Source of the DNA: Martinezella miluonensis
GTDB taxonomy: Bacteria > Pseudomonadota > Alphaproteobacteria > Rhizobiales > Rhizobiaceae
DNA: 36,354 nt
Direction of reading: 5' to 3'
NCBI RefSeq assembly: GCF_900094545.1
Contig: NZ_FMAH01000058.1
Coordinates: forward strand, 1-36,354
This document shows, in pieces, positions 8,701 through 16,381 of this stretch (its first letter is position 1; each line of letters opens with the position of its first letter). The position numbers were made by a program, and so were the translations under genes. Below the pieces are notes generated by a model that was not told the DNA's origin, made no database searches, and saw only the letters and a list, made by a program, of their open reading frames with translations.

Positions 8701-9201
8701 GGCAAATTCGCCGACTTCACGCACCGTCGCGACGCGATCGAAGCCGTTGCGCTCCAGGCGGCTGGCGATATCGTCCATACGTACCTGATTGCCTGGCCGG
8801 GCCGAGAACGCCAGGCTCTCGATGACATCCTGCGGTGCCACCTTTTGCAGCATCGCATTGACGGTCACCAGGACGATCGCGGCATGCGGTTTGCGGTGAT
8901 AGGCGATTAGCCCGGAGAGCGCCGCCAGGCGGCGGGCCGACGTGTCGGAACTCGGCGAAACACGGTCATAGGGAAGGCAGTCCCAGGCGGGCAAGGTGAG
9001 AACCGGTATTTTGGGCGCGATGAAGCCGAGCATCTGTTCGACGTCGGCCATGTGCTGACCGTCGGACATGACATAGGCGACCGGCTGGCCGGCTCTTGCC
9101 AGCTCTGCAAGCAGGAATGGCTCCATGCCGGCCGGAACATGACCGACCGTCAGCGGCTCGCTTGCGGCGAGCACCTTCTTCGCGTCGAAACCGGGGATCA
9201 T
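5701..9201 (-). CDS. mfd: Transcription-repair coupling factor Mfd
   Basis: 1166 aa, the normal length for Mfd. This ATP-driven translocase pushes stalled RNA polymerase off DNA and recruits UvrA at the lesion. UvrB-like domains occupy the N-terminal 350 residues. The RNA-polymerase-interacting domain follows, with GSIVVHAEHGIGRF. The helicase motor has Walker A GDVGFGKTE at about 650-658, motif II DEEQ at 751-754, LSATPIPRTLQLA and QLRGRVGRS. The TRCF C-terminal domain ends the protein. The ATG at 9201 overlaps the TGA of sdhE by four bases (ATGA), so the two are translationally coupled. An upstream extension of the frame runs through sdhE and is not real. Confidence 0.97.
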   Translation of the reverse strand: MIPGFDAKKVLAASEPLTVGHVPAGMEPFLLAELARAGQPVAYVMSDGQHMADVEQMLGFIAPKIPVLTLPAWDCLPYDRVSPSSDTSARRLAALSGLIAYHRKPHAAIVLVTVNAMLQKVAPQDVIESLAFSARPGNQVRMDDIASRLERNGFDRVATVREVGEFAVRGGILDVFVPGTEEPVRLDFFGDTLESIRSFDPASQRTTGQVRSLDLNPMSEVTLTPDTISRFRKSYLSAFGAATRDDALYVAVSEGRRYAGMEHWLPLFYEKLETVFDYLRGFRLVSDHTIREAAEERSKLVFDYYDARLNSGQQGKGQMAQGTPYKPVTPGQLYLDGKAFGNALDAFGAVRISPFNEHEGEARRVVSLEARQGLRWARSATDSADSERVNVFDAVVKHIADKRATGSKVLITAWTEGSLDRLLQVLAEHGLARVKTIEAFKDLGGLAKGEAAAAVLSLEAGFEAGDLVIIGEQDILGDRMVRRSKRRKRAADFISEVAGLDEGSIVVHAEHGIGRFVGLRTIEAAGAPHACLELLYADEAKLFLPVENIDLLSRYGGEGTEAQLDKLGGGAWQMRKAKLKKRLLDMAGALIRVAAERLTRHAPVLATPDGLYDEFAARFPYDETDDQMNAIEAVREDLGAGRPMDRLVCGDVGFGKTEVALRAAFVAAMNGAQVAVVVPTTLLSRQHFKTFSERFRGLPIRIQQASRLVGAKDLALTKKEVAEGKTDIVVGTHALLGAGIQFANLGLLVIDEEQHFGVKHKERLKELKSDVHVLTLSATPIPRTLQLAMTGVRELSLITTPPVDRMAVRTFISPFDSLVIRETLMREHYRGGQSFYVCPRLADLADIHAFLQSDVPELKVAVAHGQMPAGELEDIMNAFYEGRYDVLLSTTIVESGLDVPTANTLIVHRADMFGLAQLYQLRGRVGRSKVRAFALFTLPVNKVLTTTAERRLKVLQSLDTLGAGFQLASHDLDIRGAGNLLGEEQSGHIKEVGFELYQQMLEEAVAEVKGVDEIQDTGWSPQISVGTPVMIPDAYVPDLHLRMALYRRLGEITEIKEIDGFGAELIDRFGPMPIEVQHLLKIVYIKSLCRIANVEKLDAGPKGVVVQFRNKEFPNPANLVGYIGKQGTMAKIRPDHSVFLTRDLPTPEKRLQGAAVVMTQLAELAK

Positions 9202-9512
9202 TTCGTTAATCCAAACCTTTCGGCGATCTCTTCGAAATCGGGCTTGTAGGATCCAATGCGCTGAAACAGCGGCGTCTGCAGACGCTCCGGCGTGGGCTCG
9301 GTTCCGAGGATCCACTTGACGAGATCATTATCTTCTTCGGCCATGATGCTTTCGAGCTCATCGAGTTCGGCTTCATCCAATCCTGGAAGTTCGTTATCGG
9401 CAAACTGGCCGAAGACGAGATCCATCTCGCGGATGCCGCGATGCCAGCAGCGGAAAAGAATGCGCCGACGGCGAGGATCGAGATCGGCACTGCTGAGGGT
9501 CAGCCCAGTCAT
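9198..9512 (-). CDS. sdhE: Succinate dehydrogenase assembly factor SdhE (FAD flavinylation factor)
   Basis: 104 aa. SdhE (DUF339/SDH5 family) promotes covalent attachment of FAD to the SdhA subunit of succinate dehydrogenase. The family signature RGxxE is present as RGIRE at residues 25-29, followed by MDLVFGQFADNELPGL and the acidic EAELDELESIMAEEDNDLVKWILG. The ATG at 9512 is used because AAAGG lies 8 nt upstream; a GTG three codons earlier would overlap that site. It is the first gene of a two-gene unit with mfd, an arrangement common in Rhizobiales, and is divergent from recG across 173 nt. Confidence 0.92.
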   Translation of the reverse strand: MTGLTLSSADLDPRRRRILFRCWHRGIREMDLVFGQFADNELPGLDEAELDELESIMAEEDNDLVKWILGTEPTPERLQTPLFQRIGSYKPDFEEIAERFGLTK

Positions 9513-9685
9513 CAAAAACACCTTTATGTTGATGCGTCTCTATAAAACCAGCGTTGTAAGGTGGGAACCGGTTTTTCAGAAAAAAGCACCTGCGACGCAA
9601 TTTTCCGGGGAGCGTTCGGCTCAATGTCGCCGAGTTCCCGCACGCCCCTTGCCAAAAGTGCCCTGCCCGTCGCATTTTGCCGGCC

Positions 9686-11791
9686 ATGCGCCCTGCCATC
9701 CTCGACCCGTTGTTTGCCTCCATCTCTTCGCTGCCCGGCGTCGGGCCGAAGGTATCCGAGCTACTGGTGAAGCTGCTCGATCGCGAAACGATCGACGACT
9801 GCCGAGTCATCGACCTTATTTTCCATGCGCCGCATTCGATCATTGACCGGCGCGAACAGCCTGGCATCGCCCGAGCGCCGCAGGGAGCCATCGTCACCAT
9901 TACCGGCCGCGTCGACCGGCATCAGCCGCCGCCCAATGCGCGCAGCAACGTACCCTATCGCGTCTATCTGCATGACGAAACCGGCGAACTGGCGCTGGTC
10001 TTCTTCCGCGGCAAGGCGCAATGGCTGGAAAAGCAGCTGCCGCTCGACGAGACCGTCACCGTCAGCGGCAAGGTCGATTGGTTCAACGGCCGCCCGTCCA
10101 TGGTGCATCCGGACTACATCATGCGCGAGAGCGAGGCGGAAAACCTGCCGCTGGTCGAGCCGGTCTACCCGCTAACCGCAGGCCTCACGCCGAAATTCCT
10201 GCGCAAGACCATCGAGGCGGCGCTGCCGCGCATTCCGCAATTGCCCGAATGGGATGACATCGCCCTCGCCCAGAAGCAGGGCTTTCCCTCGATATCCGAC
10301 AGCTTCCATATGCTGCACGCGCCGCGAGACGCAGCCGATATCGATCCGCAAGCGCCGGCCCGCCGCCGGCTGGCCTATGACGAATTCCTGGCGGGGCAAT
10401 TGTCGCTCTCCCTGGTGCGCCAGAGGCTGCGCAAGGTTGCGGGGCAGCCAGTGCATGCAACTGGAGAAATCAGCGGCAAGATATTGGAATCTCTGCCCTT
10501 CTCGATGACGAACAGTCAGCGCGACGCGGTTGCCGATATTCTCAAGGACATGGCGGGCACCGAGCGCATGCTTCGGTTGCTGCAGGGCGATGTCGGCGCG
10601 GGAAAGACGCTCGTAGCCTTGATGGCGATCGCAGCCGTCATCGAAAGCGGCGGCCAGGCCGTGCTGATGGCGCCGACCGAAATTCTCGCCCGGCAGCATC
10701 ATGCAACGATCTCGAAATTCGCAGCAAGTGCAAACCTTTCCGTCGAAGCTCTCACGGGCCGCACGAAGGGCCGAGAGCGGGATGCGATCCTGGAGCGCAT
10801 TGCCTCCGGCGAAGCGCAGATCATCATCGGCACCCACGCCTTGTTTCAGGATAGTGTCGCCTATGCCAATCTCATGCTGGCTGTCGTCGACGAGCAGCAT
10901 CGCTTCGGCGTTCACCAGCGCTTGCGCCTCACCGCCAAGGGCATCTCGCCGCATATGCTCGTCATGACCGCAACGCCGATACCGCGAACACTGGTGCTCG
11001 CCGCCTTTGGCGATATGGATGTCTCCAAGCTCACCGAGAAGCCGGCGGGGCGTAAGCCGATCCAGACGATCACCATCCCGAACGAGCGAACCGGTGACAT
11101 CGTCGGCCGACTGAAAAGCGCACTATCGGAAGGCAAGAAAGCCTATTGGATATGCCCACTTGTGGAAGAATCCGAAGAATCTGATTTAATGTCGGTCGAG
11201 GAGCGCCATGAGACGCTGACGAAGGCGCTCGGCCCAGGCATCGGCCTCATCCATGGTCGGATGAGCGGGCCGGAAAAAGACGCCGTCATGATGGCCTTCA
11301 AGAATGGCGAGATCCGCCTCTTGGTCGCTACGACCGTCGTCGAAGTCGGTGTCGACGTCCCGGATGCGACCATCATGGTCATAGAGCATGCCGAGCGTTT
11401 CGGTCTTGCGCAATTGCATCAGCTGCGCGGGCGCGTCGGACGCGGCGACGAAGCTTCCACCTGCATCCTGCTCTACAAGGGACCGCTCAGCGAAACCGGG
11501 CATGCGCGGCTGTCGATCATGCGCGAGACCGAGGACGGTTTCCGGATCGCCGAGGAGGATTTGAAGCTGCGAGGCGAAGGCGAGCTTCTCGGCACGCGCC
11601 AGTCCGGCACGCCCGGTTTCCGCATCGCCAGCCTCGAGGCCCATGCCGACCTTCTGGAAATCGCCCGCAAGGATGCGGCCTATCTGATCGAGCGCGACCC
11701 GGAGCTCACTGGCGAGCGCGGCATAGCGGTGCGCACCCTGCTCTATCTCTTCCGGCGCGACGAGGCGATCCGGTTCCTGCGGGCAGGATGA
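9686..11791 (+). CDS. recG: ATP-dependent DNA helicase RecG
   Basis: 701 aa. RecG remodels stalled replication forks and branch-migrates Holliday junctions. The wedge/OB-fold domain fills roughly residues 1-230. The helicase core has Walker A GDVGAGKT at 301-308, motif II DEQH at 402-405 within VVDEQHRFGVHQRL, TATPIPRTL, and QLRGRVGRG in the second lobe. The C-terminal region has LLGTRQSG. The ATG at 9686 gives the usual MRPAILDPL start; an in-frame TTG at 9677 is possible and neither has a strong ribosome binding site. It is a single-gene unit ending at a hairpin terminator. Confidence 0.96.
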   Translation: MRPAILDPLFASISSLPGVGPKVSELLVKLLDRETIDDCRVIDLIFHAPHSIIDRREQPGIARAPQGAIVTITGRVDRHQPPPNARSNVPYRVYLHDETGELALVFFRGKAQWLEKQLPLDETVTVSGKVDWFNGRPSMVHPDYIMRESEAENLPLVEPVYPLTAGLTPKFLRKTIEAALPRIPQLPEWDDIALAQKQGFPSISDSFHMLHAPRDAADIDPQAPARRRLAYDEFLAGQLSLSLVRQRLRKVAGQPVHATGEISGKILESLPFSMTNSQRDAVADILKDMAGTERMLRLLQGDVGAGKTLVALMAIAAVIESGGQAVLMAPTEILARQHHATISKFAASANLSVEALTGRTKGRERDAILERIASGEAQIIIGTHALFQDSVAYANLMLAVVDEQHRFGVHQRLRLTAKGISPHMLVMTATPIPRTLVLAAFGDMDVSKLTEKPAGRKPIQTITIPNERTGDIVGRLKSALSEGKKAYWICPLVEESEESDLMSVEERHETLTKALGPGIGLIHGRMSGPEKDAVMMAFKNGEIRLLVATTVVEVGVDVPDATIMVIEHAERFGLAQLHQLRGRVGRGDEASTCILLYKGPLSETGHARLSIMRETEDGFRIAEEDLKLRGEGELLGTRQSGTPGFRIASLEAHADLLEIARKDAAYLIERDPELTGERGIAVRTLLYLFRRDEAIRFLRAG

Positions 11792-11793
11792 GC

Positions 11794-11827
11794 GGACGGA
11801 CGCATTTGCTGCGTCCATCCCTGTTTC
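11794..11827 (+). terminator. Probable terminator of recG
   Basis: GGACGCA (11798-11804), loop TTTGC, TGCGTCC (11810-11816), extended by an outer GGA/TCC after one mismatch, then CTGTTTC. It starts three bases after the recG stop and lies between convergent genes. Confidence 0.6.
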
Positions 11828-11833
11828 ACGACG

Positions 11834-13330
11834 TCACTTGGCAGCAAGGCCCGGGATGGTGACCTGAAATACCTGGAACATGGTGTCAACGTCGGCGCCG
11901 CTGTCATCCTTGTAGGCGGCTCCGACCTGGAAGCCGTCCTGGGTGATGAAATCGTTATCGTTGGCGACGAACAGAAAGTAATCGTCCGGCAGCTTCGGGT
12001 CCTGGACGCTGGCGAGCGACATGGCTTCCCACTTTTCCGAGAGATTGTTGCGGTCGTTCGGAGCACCGTTGTGAAGGCCGAAGCGGGCGAGATCGGCGCC
12101 GTCGTTGATGTCGATGAACTGGCTGACAGTGGCCGGCTTCACCGTGGGATCGAGAACGCCCTTGGGAGCGACCGCCTTGTCGCCATCGAACTTGCCGCCT
12201 GCAATGTCGGTGGCGGCGGAAACGTCAACGATGTCGATGCTCCGGTAAAGCGACTTCTCGCCCTTCTGACCGTAGCCATTGCCGCTATCGCGCGCCAGCA
12301 TCAGGAAGCTCGTCGGCGAGAGAGCCACGATTTCGCTCTGGGCGGCGACCGCCGTCTTGCCCTTGTCATTGGTGAAGACCGGCAAAGGCACGACATATTC
12401 ATGCACCAGTTTCAGATGGTCGAGATCTGCAGCATCGTAAACCAGGGCGCGCGTGTTCTGTCGCGTCGAGCTGGAATCGCCGCCATCCTGGCGAGTGGCG
12501 GACTGGAGCACGGCGATCAGGAACTTGCCGTCCGGAGTTAAGGACATGCCCTCGAAGCCCTGGTTGTTCTGACGGCCGCTGGTCGGATCCTTCGGATCGG
12601 GCGCGGTTTCACCGGGGCCTGGATTGTTCGACGAGAAGTTCACGGCGCCACGGCGCATCGGCAGAAACGCAGCCGGCGGCGGCGTGGCCGACAGCATGCG
12701 GCCATCCGCCGAGAAGCGGTAGATATAGGGGCCGTATTCGTCGCTGATGAACATGGTGCCATCAGGCAGCCGGGCAATGGCTTCGTTGTCGAGCGAGATC
12801 CTGCCGTTCGGCGCTTGCGGCAGCAATGGCATAGCTCCATCCGGATGTCGGACGCCATCCGCCGGGTCGAGGCCGGTCGTATCGGCGCCCTTGTTGTCCT
12901 TCAGCAGCAGCGTCTCCGCGAGCTTGGCTTCGACACCCGCCTGCTCCTTGCCGGCCGGCGGCGTTGCGCCGGGAGCGACCGGCGTCAGCTTGATATCGAT
13001 GGTATTGAGACGCGCGCGATAGTCGGTGGTACCGGCGACATTGTAACCACGGTCCGGCAGCAGCCAGAGCGAACCCTTGTACGTGCCGTCGGCATTGCGG
13101 ATCCAGCTCTTGGTGTCGATCGACATGCCTGAGCCAGAACCGAAGGTCTCGCCGAACTTGTCGCGCTGATTGGCCGGAATGCGGCCGACGGCCACGCGCC
13201 CCTTGTTGACGAGCGTCACACCCTGAACGGTTACGGATGTGTCGGCGAACGCTGCGACCGGAGCGGTGAAAACGAATGTGGCAAGGGCAGCCGACAGCAA
13301 CGGCAAGCTCTTCGAACGCATATATTTCAA
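11834..13330 (-). CDS. Secreted esterase-like-activity-of-phytase family protein
   Basis: 498 aa. A signal peptide of about 29 residues (KSLPLLSAALATFVFTAPVAAFA) is followed by a beta-propeller-like domain of the phytase-esterase-like family (Pfam PF13449). Diagnostic blocks are WLLPDRGYN, FISDEYGPYIYRF, NNQGFEGMSLTPDGKFL and NLSEKWEAMSL. Members are predicted periplasmic or secreted phosphoesterases; activity is rarely tested. Start choice: AGGAGG at 13339-13344 is 8 nt from TTG at 13330 but 17 nt from the ATG at 13321, so the TTG is preferred and the protein would begin with the residues KYMRSK after Met. A further upstream extension has no support. Confidence 0.85.
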   Translation of the reverse strand: MKYMRSKSLPLLSAALATFVFTAPVAAFADTSVTVQGVTLVNKGRVAVGRIPANQRDKFGETFGSGSGMSIDTKSWIRNADGTYKGSLWLLPDRGYNVAGTTDYRARLNTIDIKLTPVAPGATPPAGKEQAGVEAKLAETLLLKDNKGADTTGLDPADGVRHPDGAMPLLPQAPNGRISLDNEAIARLPDGTMFISDEYGPYIYRFSADGRMLSATPPPAAFLPMRRGAVNFSSNNPGPGETAPDPKDPTSGRQNNQGFEGMSLTPDGKFLIAVLQSATRQDGGDSSSTRQNTRALVYDAADLDHLKLVHEYVVPLPVFTNDKGKTAVAAQSEIVALSPTSFLMLARDSGNGYGQKGEKSLYRSIDIVDVSAATDIAGGKFDGDKAVAPKGVLDPTVKPATVSQFIDINDGADLARFGLHNGAPNDRNNLSEKWEAMSLASVQDPKLPDDYFLFVANDNDFITQDGFQVGAAYKDDSGADVDTMFQVFQVTIPGLAAK

Positions 13331-13561
13331 GACAGTATCCTCCTGATGAAAACCCTTGAGGAGACAACGGCATCCATCTCCGGCCTGGTCGAAAACCCCG
13401 CGTCGAAGAACAATTGCCCGGCGCTCAAGCTCCGAGCATTCGATGATGAAATGCAACCAACTGCATGTCCCCAAGTATGATCTAAGGTGTCAACATGATA
13501 GGCACATGACAGTTCGCGCTGTACGCGAAGGACCCGATCAACGATAGGCGCGGGAGCATTC

Positions 13562-14263
13562 CTAGGTCAGGGAATCCATCGGAACGGGCTTGGGCAGGCC
13601 CTTCGCCGCGATCAGCTCTTGCTTGAATTCGGGCGAAACCAGGCCGCCGGAAATCAGAAGCTTGGCGCCGTCCTCGGGGCTCATATCGAGAATGGTGATC
13701 TTTTCGCGCGGCACGAAAACCAGAAAACCAGCGGTAGGCACCGGCGTCGGCGGCAGGAAAACCGCGACCATATCGTGCCCCATGGCATCGAATTTGGAGG
13801 CAATTTCACCCTTGGCATCGGTCGAGATGAATACCATGGACCACAGGCCGGGGCTGGGATATTCGATAAGCCCGACCTTCTTGAACGACGTGCCCTGCTC
13901 CTTCAGCACCGTTTCGAAGATCTGCTTGACGCTCTTGTAGATCGTTCGCACGAGAGGCACACGATTGACGAGCGACTCTCCCAACCGGACGATACTCTGG
14001 CCGATCAGGTTCTTGGCCAGGAAGCCGATCAGCGTGATGAAGATCATCGCGATGACCAGCCCGGTGCCCGGAACGGCGAAATTCAGATAGTTCTCGGGAT
14101 CGTAACGCGCCGGAATATAGGGGCGGACCCAGCTGTCTGCCCAATGAACGACGGACCAGGTCAGCCAGAGCGTAATGGCGATGGGTGCGCAAATAATCAG
14201 GCCGGCCAGGAAGTTGTTTCTAATCCGCGTCGGCACGGATATTTTGATGAGCTTTTCAGTCAT
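13562..14263 (-). CDS. DUF502 family membrane protein
   Basis: 233 aa. Two transmembrane helices lie near residues 18-40 (NFLAGLIICAPIAITLWLTW) and 65-85, separated by a short polar segment. A conserved soluble domain follows: NRVPLVRTIYKSVKQIFETV, the GLIEYPSPGLWSMVFIS block, and VFLPPTPVPTAGFLVFVPR. These are the hallmarks of DUF502. Its biochemical function is unknown; plant homologues (COV1-like) affect vascular patterning. It lies downstream of glmS on the same strand with 175 nt between them, so co-transcription is possible but not clear. The ATG at 14263 gives the usual family N-terminus; the ribosome binding site is weak. Confidence 0.88.
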   Translation of the reverse strand: MTEKLIKISVPTRIRNNFLAGLIICAPIAITLWLTWSVVHWADSWVRPYIPARYDPENYLNFAVPGTGLVIAMIFITLIGFLAKNLIGQSIVRLGESLVNRVPLVRTIYKSVKQIFETVLKEQGTSFKKVGLIEYPSPGLWSMVFISTDAKGEIASKFDAMGHDMVAVFLPPTPVPTAGFLVFVPREKITILDMSPEDGAKLLISGGLVSPEFKQELIAAKGLPKPVPMDSLT

Positions 14264-14361
14264 TTGCCGTTCGAAAACTCCGTTCCGTCGCCTACCGCTA
14301 ACCGGCAAATCCCCCCACCTCTCCTATAAGGAAATTGCCAGAAATCGATGCGGCATACAAC

Positions 14362-14382
14362 CCGGCAGTCATGCCGCCGGGC
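14362..14382 (-). terminator. Weak hairpin downstream of glmS
   Basis: CCCGGC (14362-14367) and GCCGGG (14377-14382) form a 6-bp stem with a 9-nt loop, followed on the minus strand by TTGT. It is a possible terminator between glmS and the DUF502 gene, but weak. Confidence 0.35.
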
Positions 14383-14438
14383 CTAACAGAGACGCTACTC
14401 ACGACGACGTGATGCCGAGCGACGACAGGAGAAGAATC

Positions 14439-16265
14439 CTACTCCACGGTCACGGATTTGGCGAGGTTTCGCGGCTGGTCAACGTCCGTGCCCATAAAGA
14501 CAGCTGTGTGATAGGCAAGCAGCTGAATCGGCAGCGAAAAGATGATCGGGGCGATGATCTCGTCCACAACAGGCAGAATGATGGTCGCCATCGTCGGCAG
14601 CGTCGATGCGGCGGCACCTGCTTCGTCGGTGATGAAGATGATCCGACCGCCACGTGCCGCCACTTCCTGCATGTTGGAAACGGTCTTGTCGAAGAAGCGG
14701 TCATGAGGAGCGATGACGATAACGGGCATATTCTCGTCGATCAGCGCGATGGGACCGTGCTTCAGCTCGCCGGCCGCATAGCCTTCAGCATGGATATAAG
14801 AGATTTCCTTGAGCTTGAGCGCGCCTTCCATCGCAAGCGGGAAGCTGGTGCCTCGGCCGAGATAGAGTACGTCCTTGTATTTCGATATCTCGCGCGAGAG
14901 GCTTTCCATCTGCGGCTGGATAATGTTCAGCACCCGCGCCATGATGCGCGGCATCTCGACGAGGTGATGCACCAGCTCCTTTTCATCCTCGGCGCTGACC
15001 GTACCGCGGGCGACGCCGGCTCCGATCGCCAGAGATGCCAGAACGGCTAGCTGACAGGTGAAGGCCTTCGTCGAGGCAACGCCGATCTCAGGACCGGCCA
15101 TGATCGGAAACACCGCATCGGATTCGCGTGCGATGGTCGATTCCTTGACGTTGACCACGGCACCGATCTTCAGGCCGTTATCCCGGCAATAGCGCAGCGA
15201 CGCCAGCGTATCGGCCGTCTCGCCGGACTGAGAAATGAATAGTGCTGCCTGCGACGGCGACAACGGCATTTCGCGATAGCGGAATTCGGAGGCGACGTCG
15301 ATTTCGACCGGGAGACGCGCATAGCGCTCGAACCAGTACTTGCCGATCAGGCCGGCAAGATAGGCGGTACCGCAGGCGGAAATTGCCAGACCGGAAACCT
15401 TCCCGAAGTCGATAGCCGAAACGCCGGGGTGCACGCGATGGCTGGCGAAATCGACATAATGGCTCAGCGCGTGGGAAATGACCTCCGGCTGCTCGTAGAT
15501 TTCCTTTTCCATGAAATGGCGATGGTTGCCCTTGTCGACGACATAGGCGGTCGCATGGGAAATCTGCCGCGGCCTGTTCACTTCCTTGCCGCTGTAGTCG
15601 AGGATCGTGGCGCCGCTATGAGTGACGATCGCGCAATCGCCGTCGACGAGATAGGTGATCTCGTTGGTGAACGGCGCAAGCGCGATGGCGTCCGAGCCGA
15701 GGAACATCTCGCCCTTACCATGACCCACGGCGAGCGGCGGGCCGGAGCGTGCCGCCATCAGCGTGCCGGGATCGTTTTGGAACATGACAGCCAATGCGTA
15801 GGCGCCCGTTACGCGGTTCAGCATCTTGAGCATGGCAGCGCGGGGATCCAGCCCATCGCGGACATAGTTCGCAAGCAGATGCGCCACGACTTCTGTATCC
15901 GTCTGCGAAGAGAATACCCTGCCCTCAGCCTTCAACTCCTCGCGCAATTCGGAAAAGTTTTCGATGATACCGTTGTGGACGACAGCAACGCCTTCGACGA
16001 AATGCGGGTGAGCATTGGTTTCATTCGGAACGCCGTGGGTTGCCCAGCGCGTATGCGCGATGCCTGTTGTGCCCGCCAGCGGATCCGTCTGCAGCCGCTT
16101 CTCCAGATTGAACAGCTTTCCTTCCGCACGGCGACGATCCATCACGCCGTTATGGATCGTCGCAACGCCGGCCGAATCATAGCCGCGATATTCGAGGCGC
16201 CGCAGCGCATCCACCAAGCGATCCGCCACAGGCGCCGTTCCGACGATCCCAACAATACCGCACAT
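14439..16265 (-). CDS. glmS: Glutamine--fructose-6-phosphate aminotransferase (isomerizing)
   Basis: 608 aa, the standard length. GlmS converts fructose-6-phosphate and glutamine to glucosamine-6-phosphate, the first committed step to UDP-GlcNAc. The N-terminal glutaminase starts MCGIVGIVG with catalytic Cys2 after Met removal, and has RWATHGVPNETNAHPH. Two SIS sugar-binding domains follow, including SACGTAYLAG, SQSGETADTLASLR, and the C-terminal DQPRNLAKSVTVE ending typical of GlmS. It follows glmU on the same strand after a 116-nt spacer that contains an inverted repeat. Confidence 0.97.
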   Translation of the reverse strand: MCGIVGIVGTAPVADRLVDALRRLEYRGYDSAGVATIHNGVMDRRRAEGKLFNLEKRLQTDPLAGTTGIAHTRWATHGVPNETNAHPHFVEGVAVVHNGIIENFSELREELKAEGRVFSSQTDTEVVAHLLANYVRDGLDPRAAMLKMLNRVTGAYALAVMFQNDPGTLMAARSGPPLAVGHGKGEMFLGSDAIALAPFTNEITYLVDGDCAIVTHSGATILDYSGKEVNRPRQISHATAYVVDKGNHRHFMEKEIYEQPEVISHALSHYVDFASHRVHPGVSAIDFGKVSGLAISACGTAYLAGLIGKYWFERYARLPVEIDVASEFRYREMPLSPSQAALFISQSGETADTLASLRYCRDNGLKIGAVVNVKESTIARESDAVFPIMAGPEIGVASTKAFTCQLAVLASLAIGAGVARGTVSAEDEKELVHHLVEMPRIMARVLNIIQPQMESLSREISKYKDVLYLGRGTSFPLAMEGALKLKEISYIHAEGYAAGELKHGPIALIDENMPVIVIAPHDRFFDKTVSNMQEVAARGGRIIFITDEAGAAASTLPTMATIILPVVDEIIAPIIFSLPIQLLAYHTAVFMGTDVDQPRNLAKSVTVE

Positions 16266-16333
16266 ATAACTCTCCGTCTGACCTCAGATGTGAGGGCAAG
16301 TCCTACTCATTCTCAGGATTTTCTCAATTGCCA

Positions 16334-16362
16334 TAACGGTCACTTTCGATTTCGGACCGTTA
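16334..16362. promoter_or_regulatory. 8-bp inverted repeat in the glmU-glmS spacer
   Basis: TAACGGTC (16334-16341) and GACCGTTA (16355-16362) are perfect complements 13 nt apart, 69 nt upstream of the glmS start codon. It could be an operator for glmS or an RNA hairpin between the two genes. No T-tract follows on the minus strand, so a plain terminator is less likely. Confidence 0.4.
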
Positions 16363-16381
16363 CGCGAAACGTCCAAGGGTT

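Noticed and set aside
7141..8910. Long open frame (589 codons) on the plus strand inside mfd
   Set aside because: It is antisense to well-conserved Mfd helicase sequence and has no protein-family features; long antisense frames are common in GC-rich genes.
16266..16381. glmS ribozyme in the glmS leader
   Set aside because: The spacer is short, the organism is a Gram-negative alphaproteobacterium, and only a simple inverted repeat is present; the ribozyme core is not recognisable.
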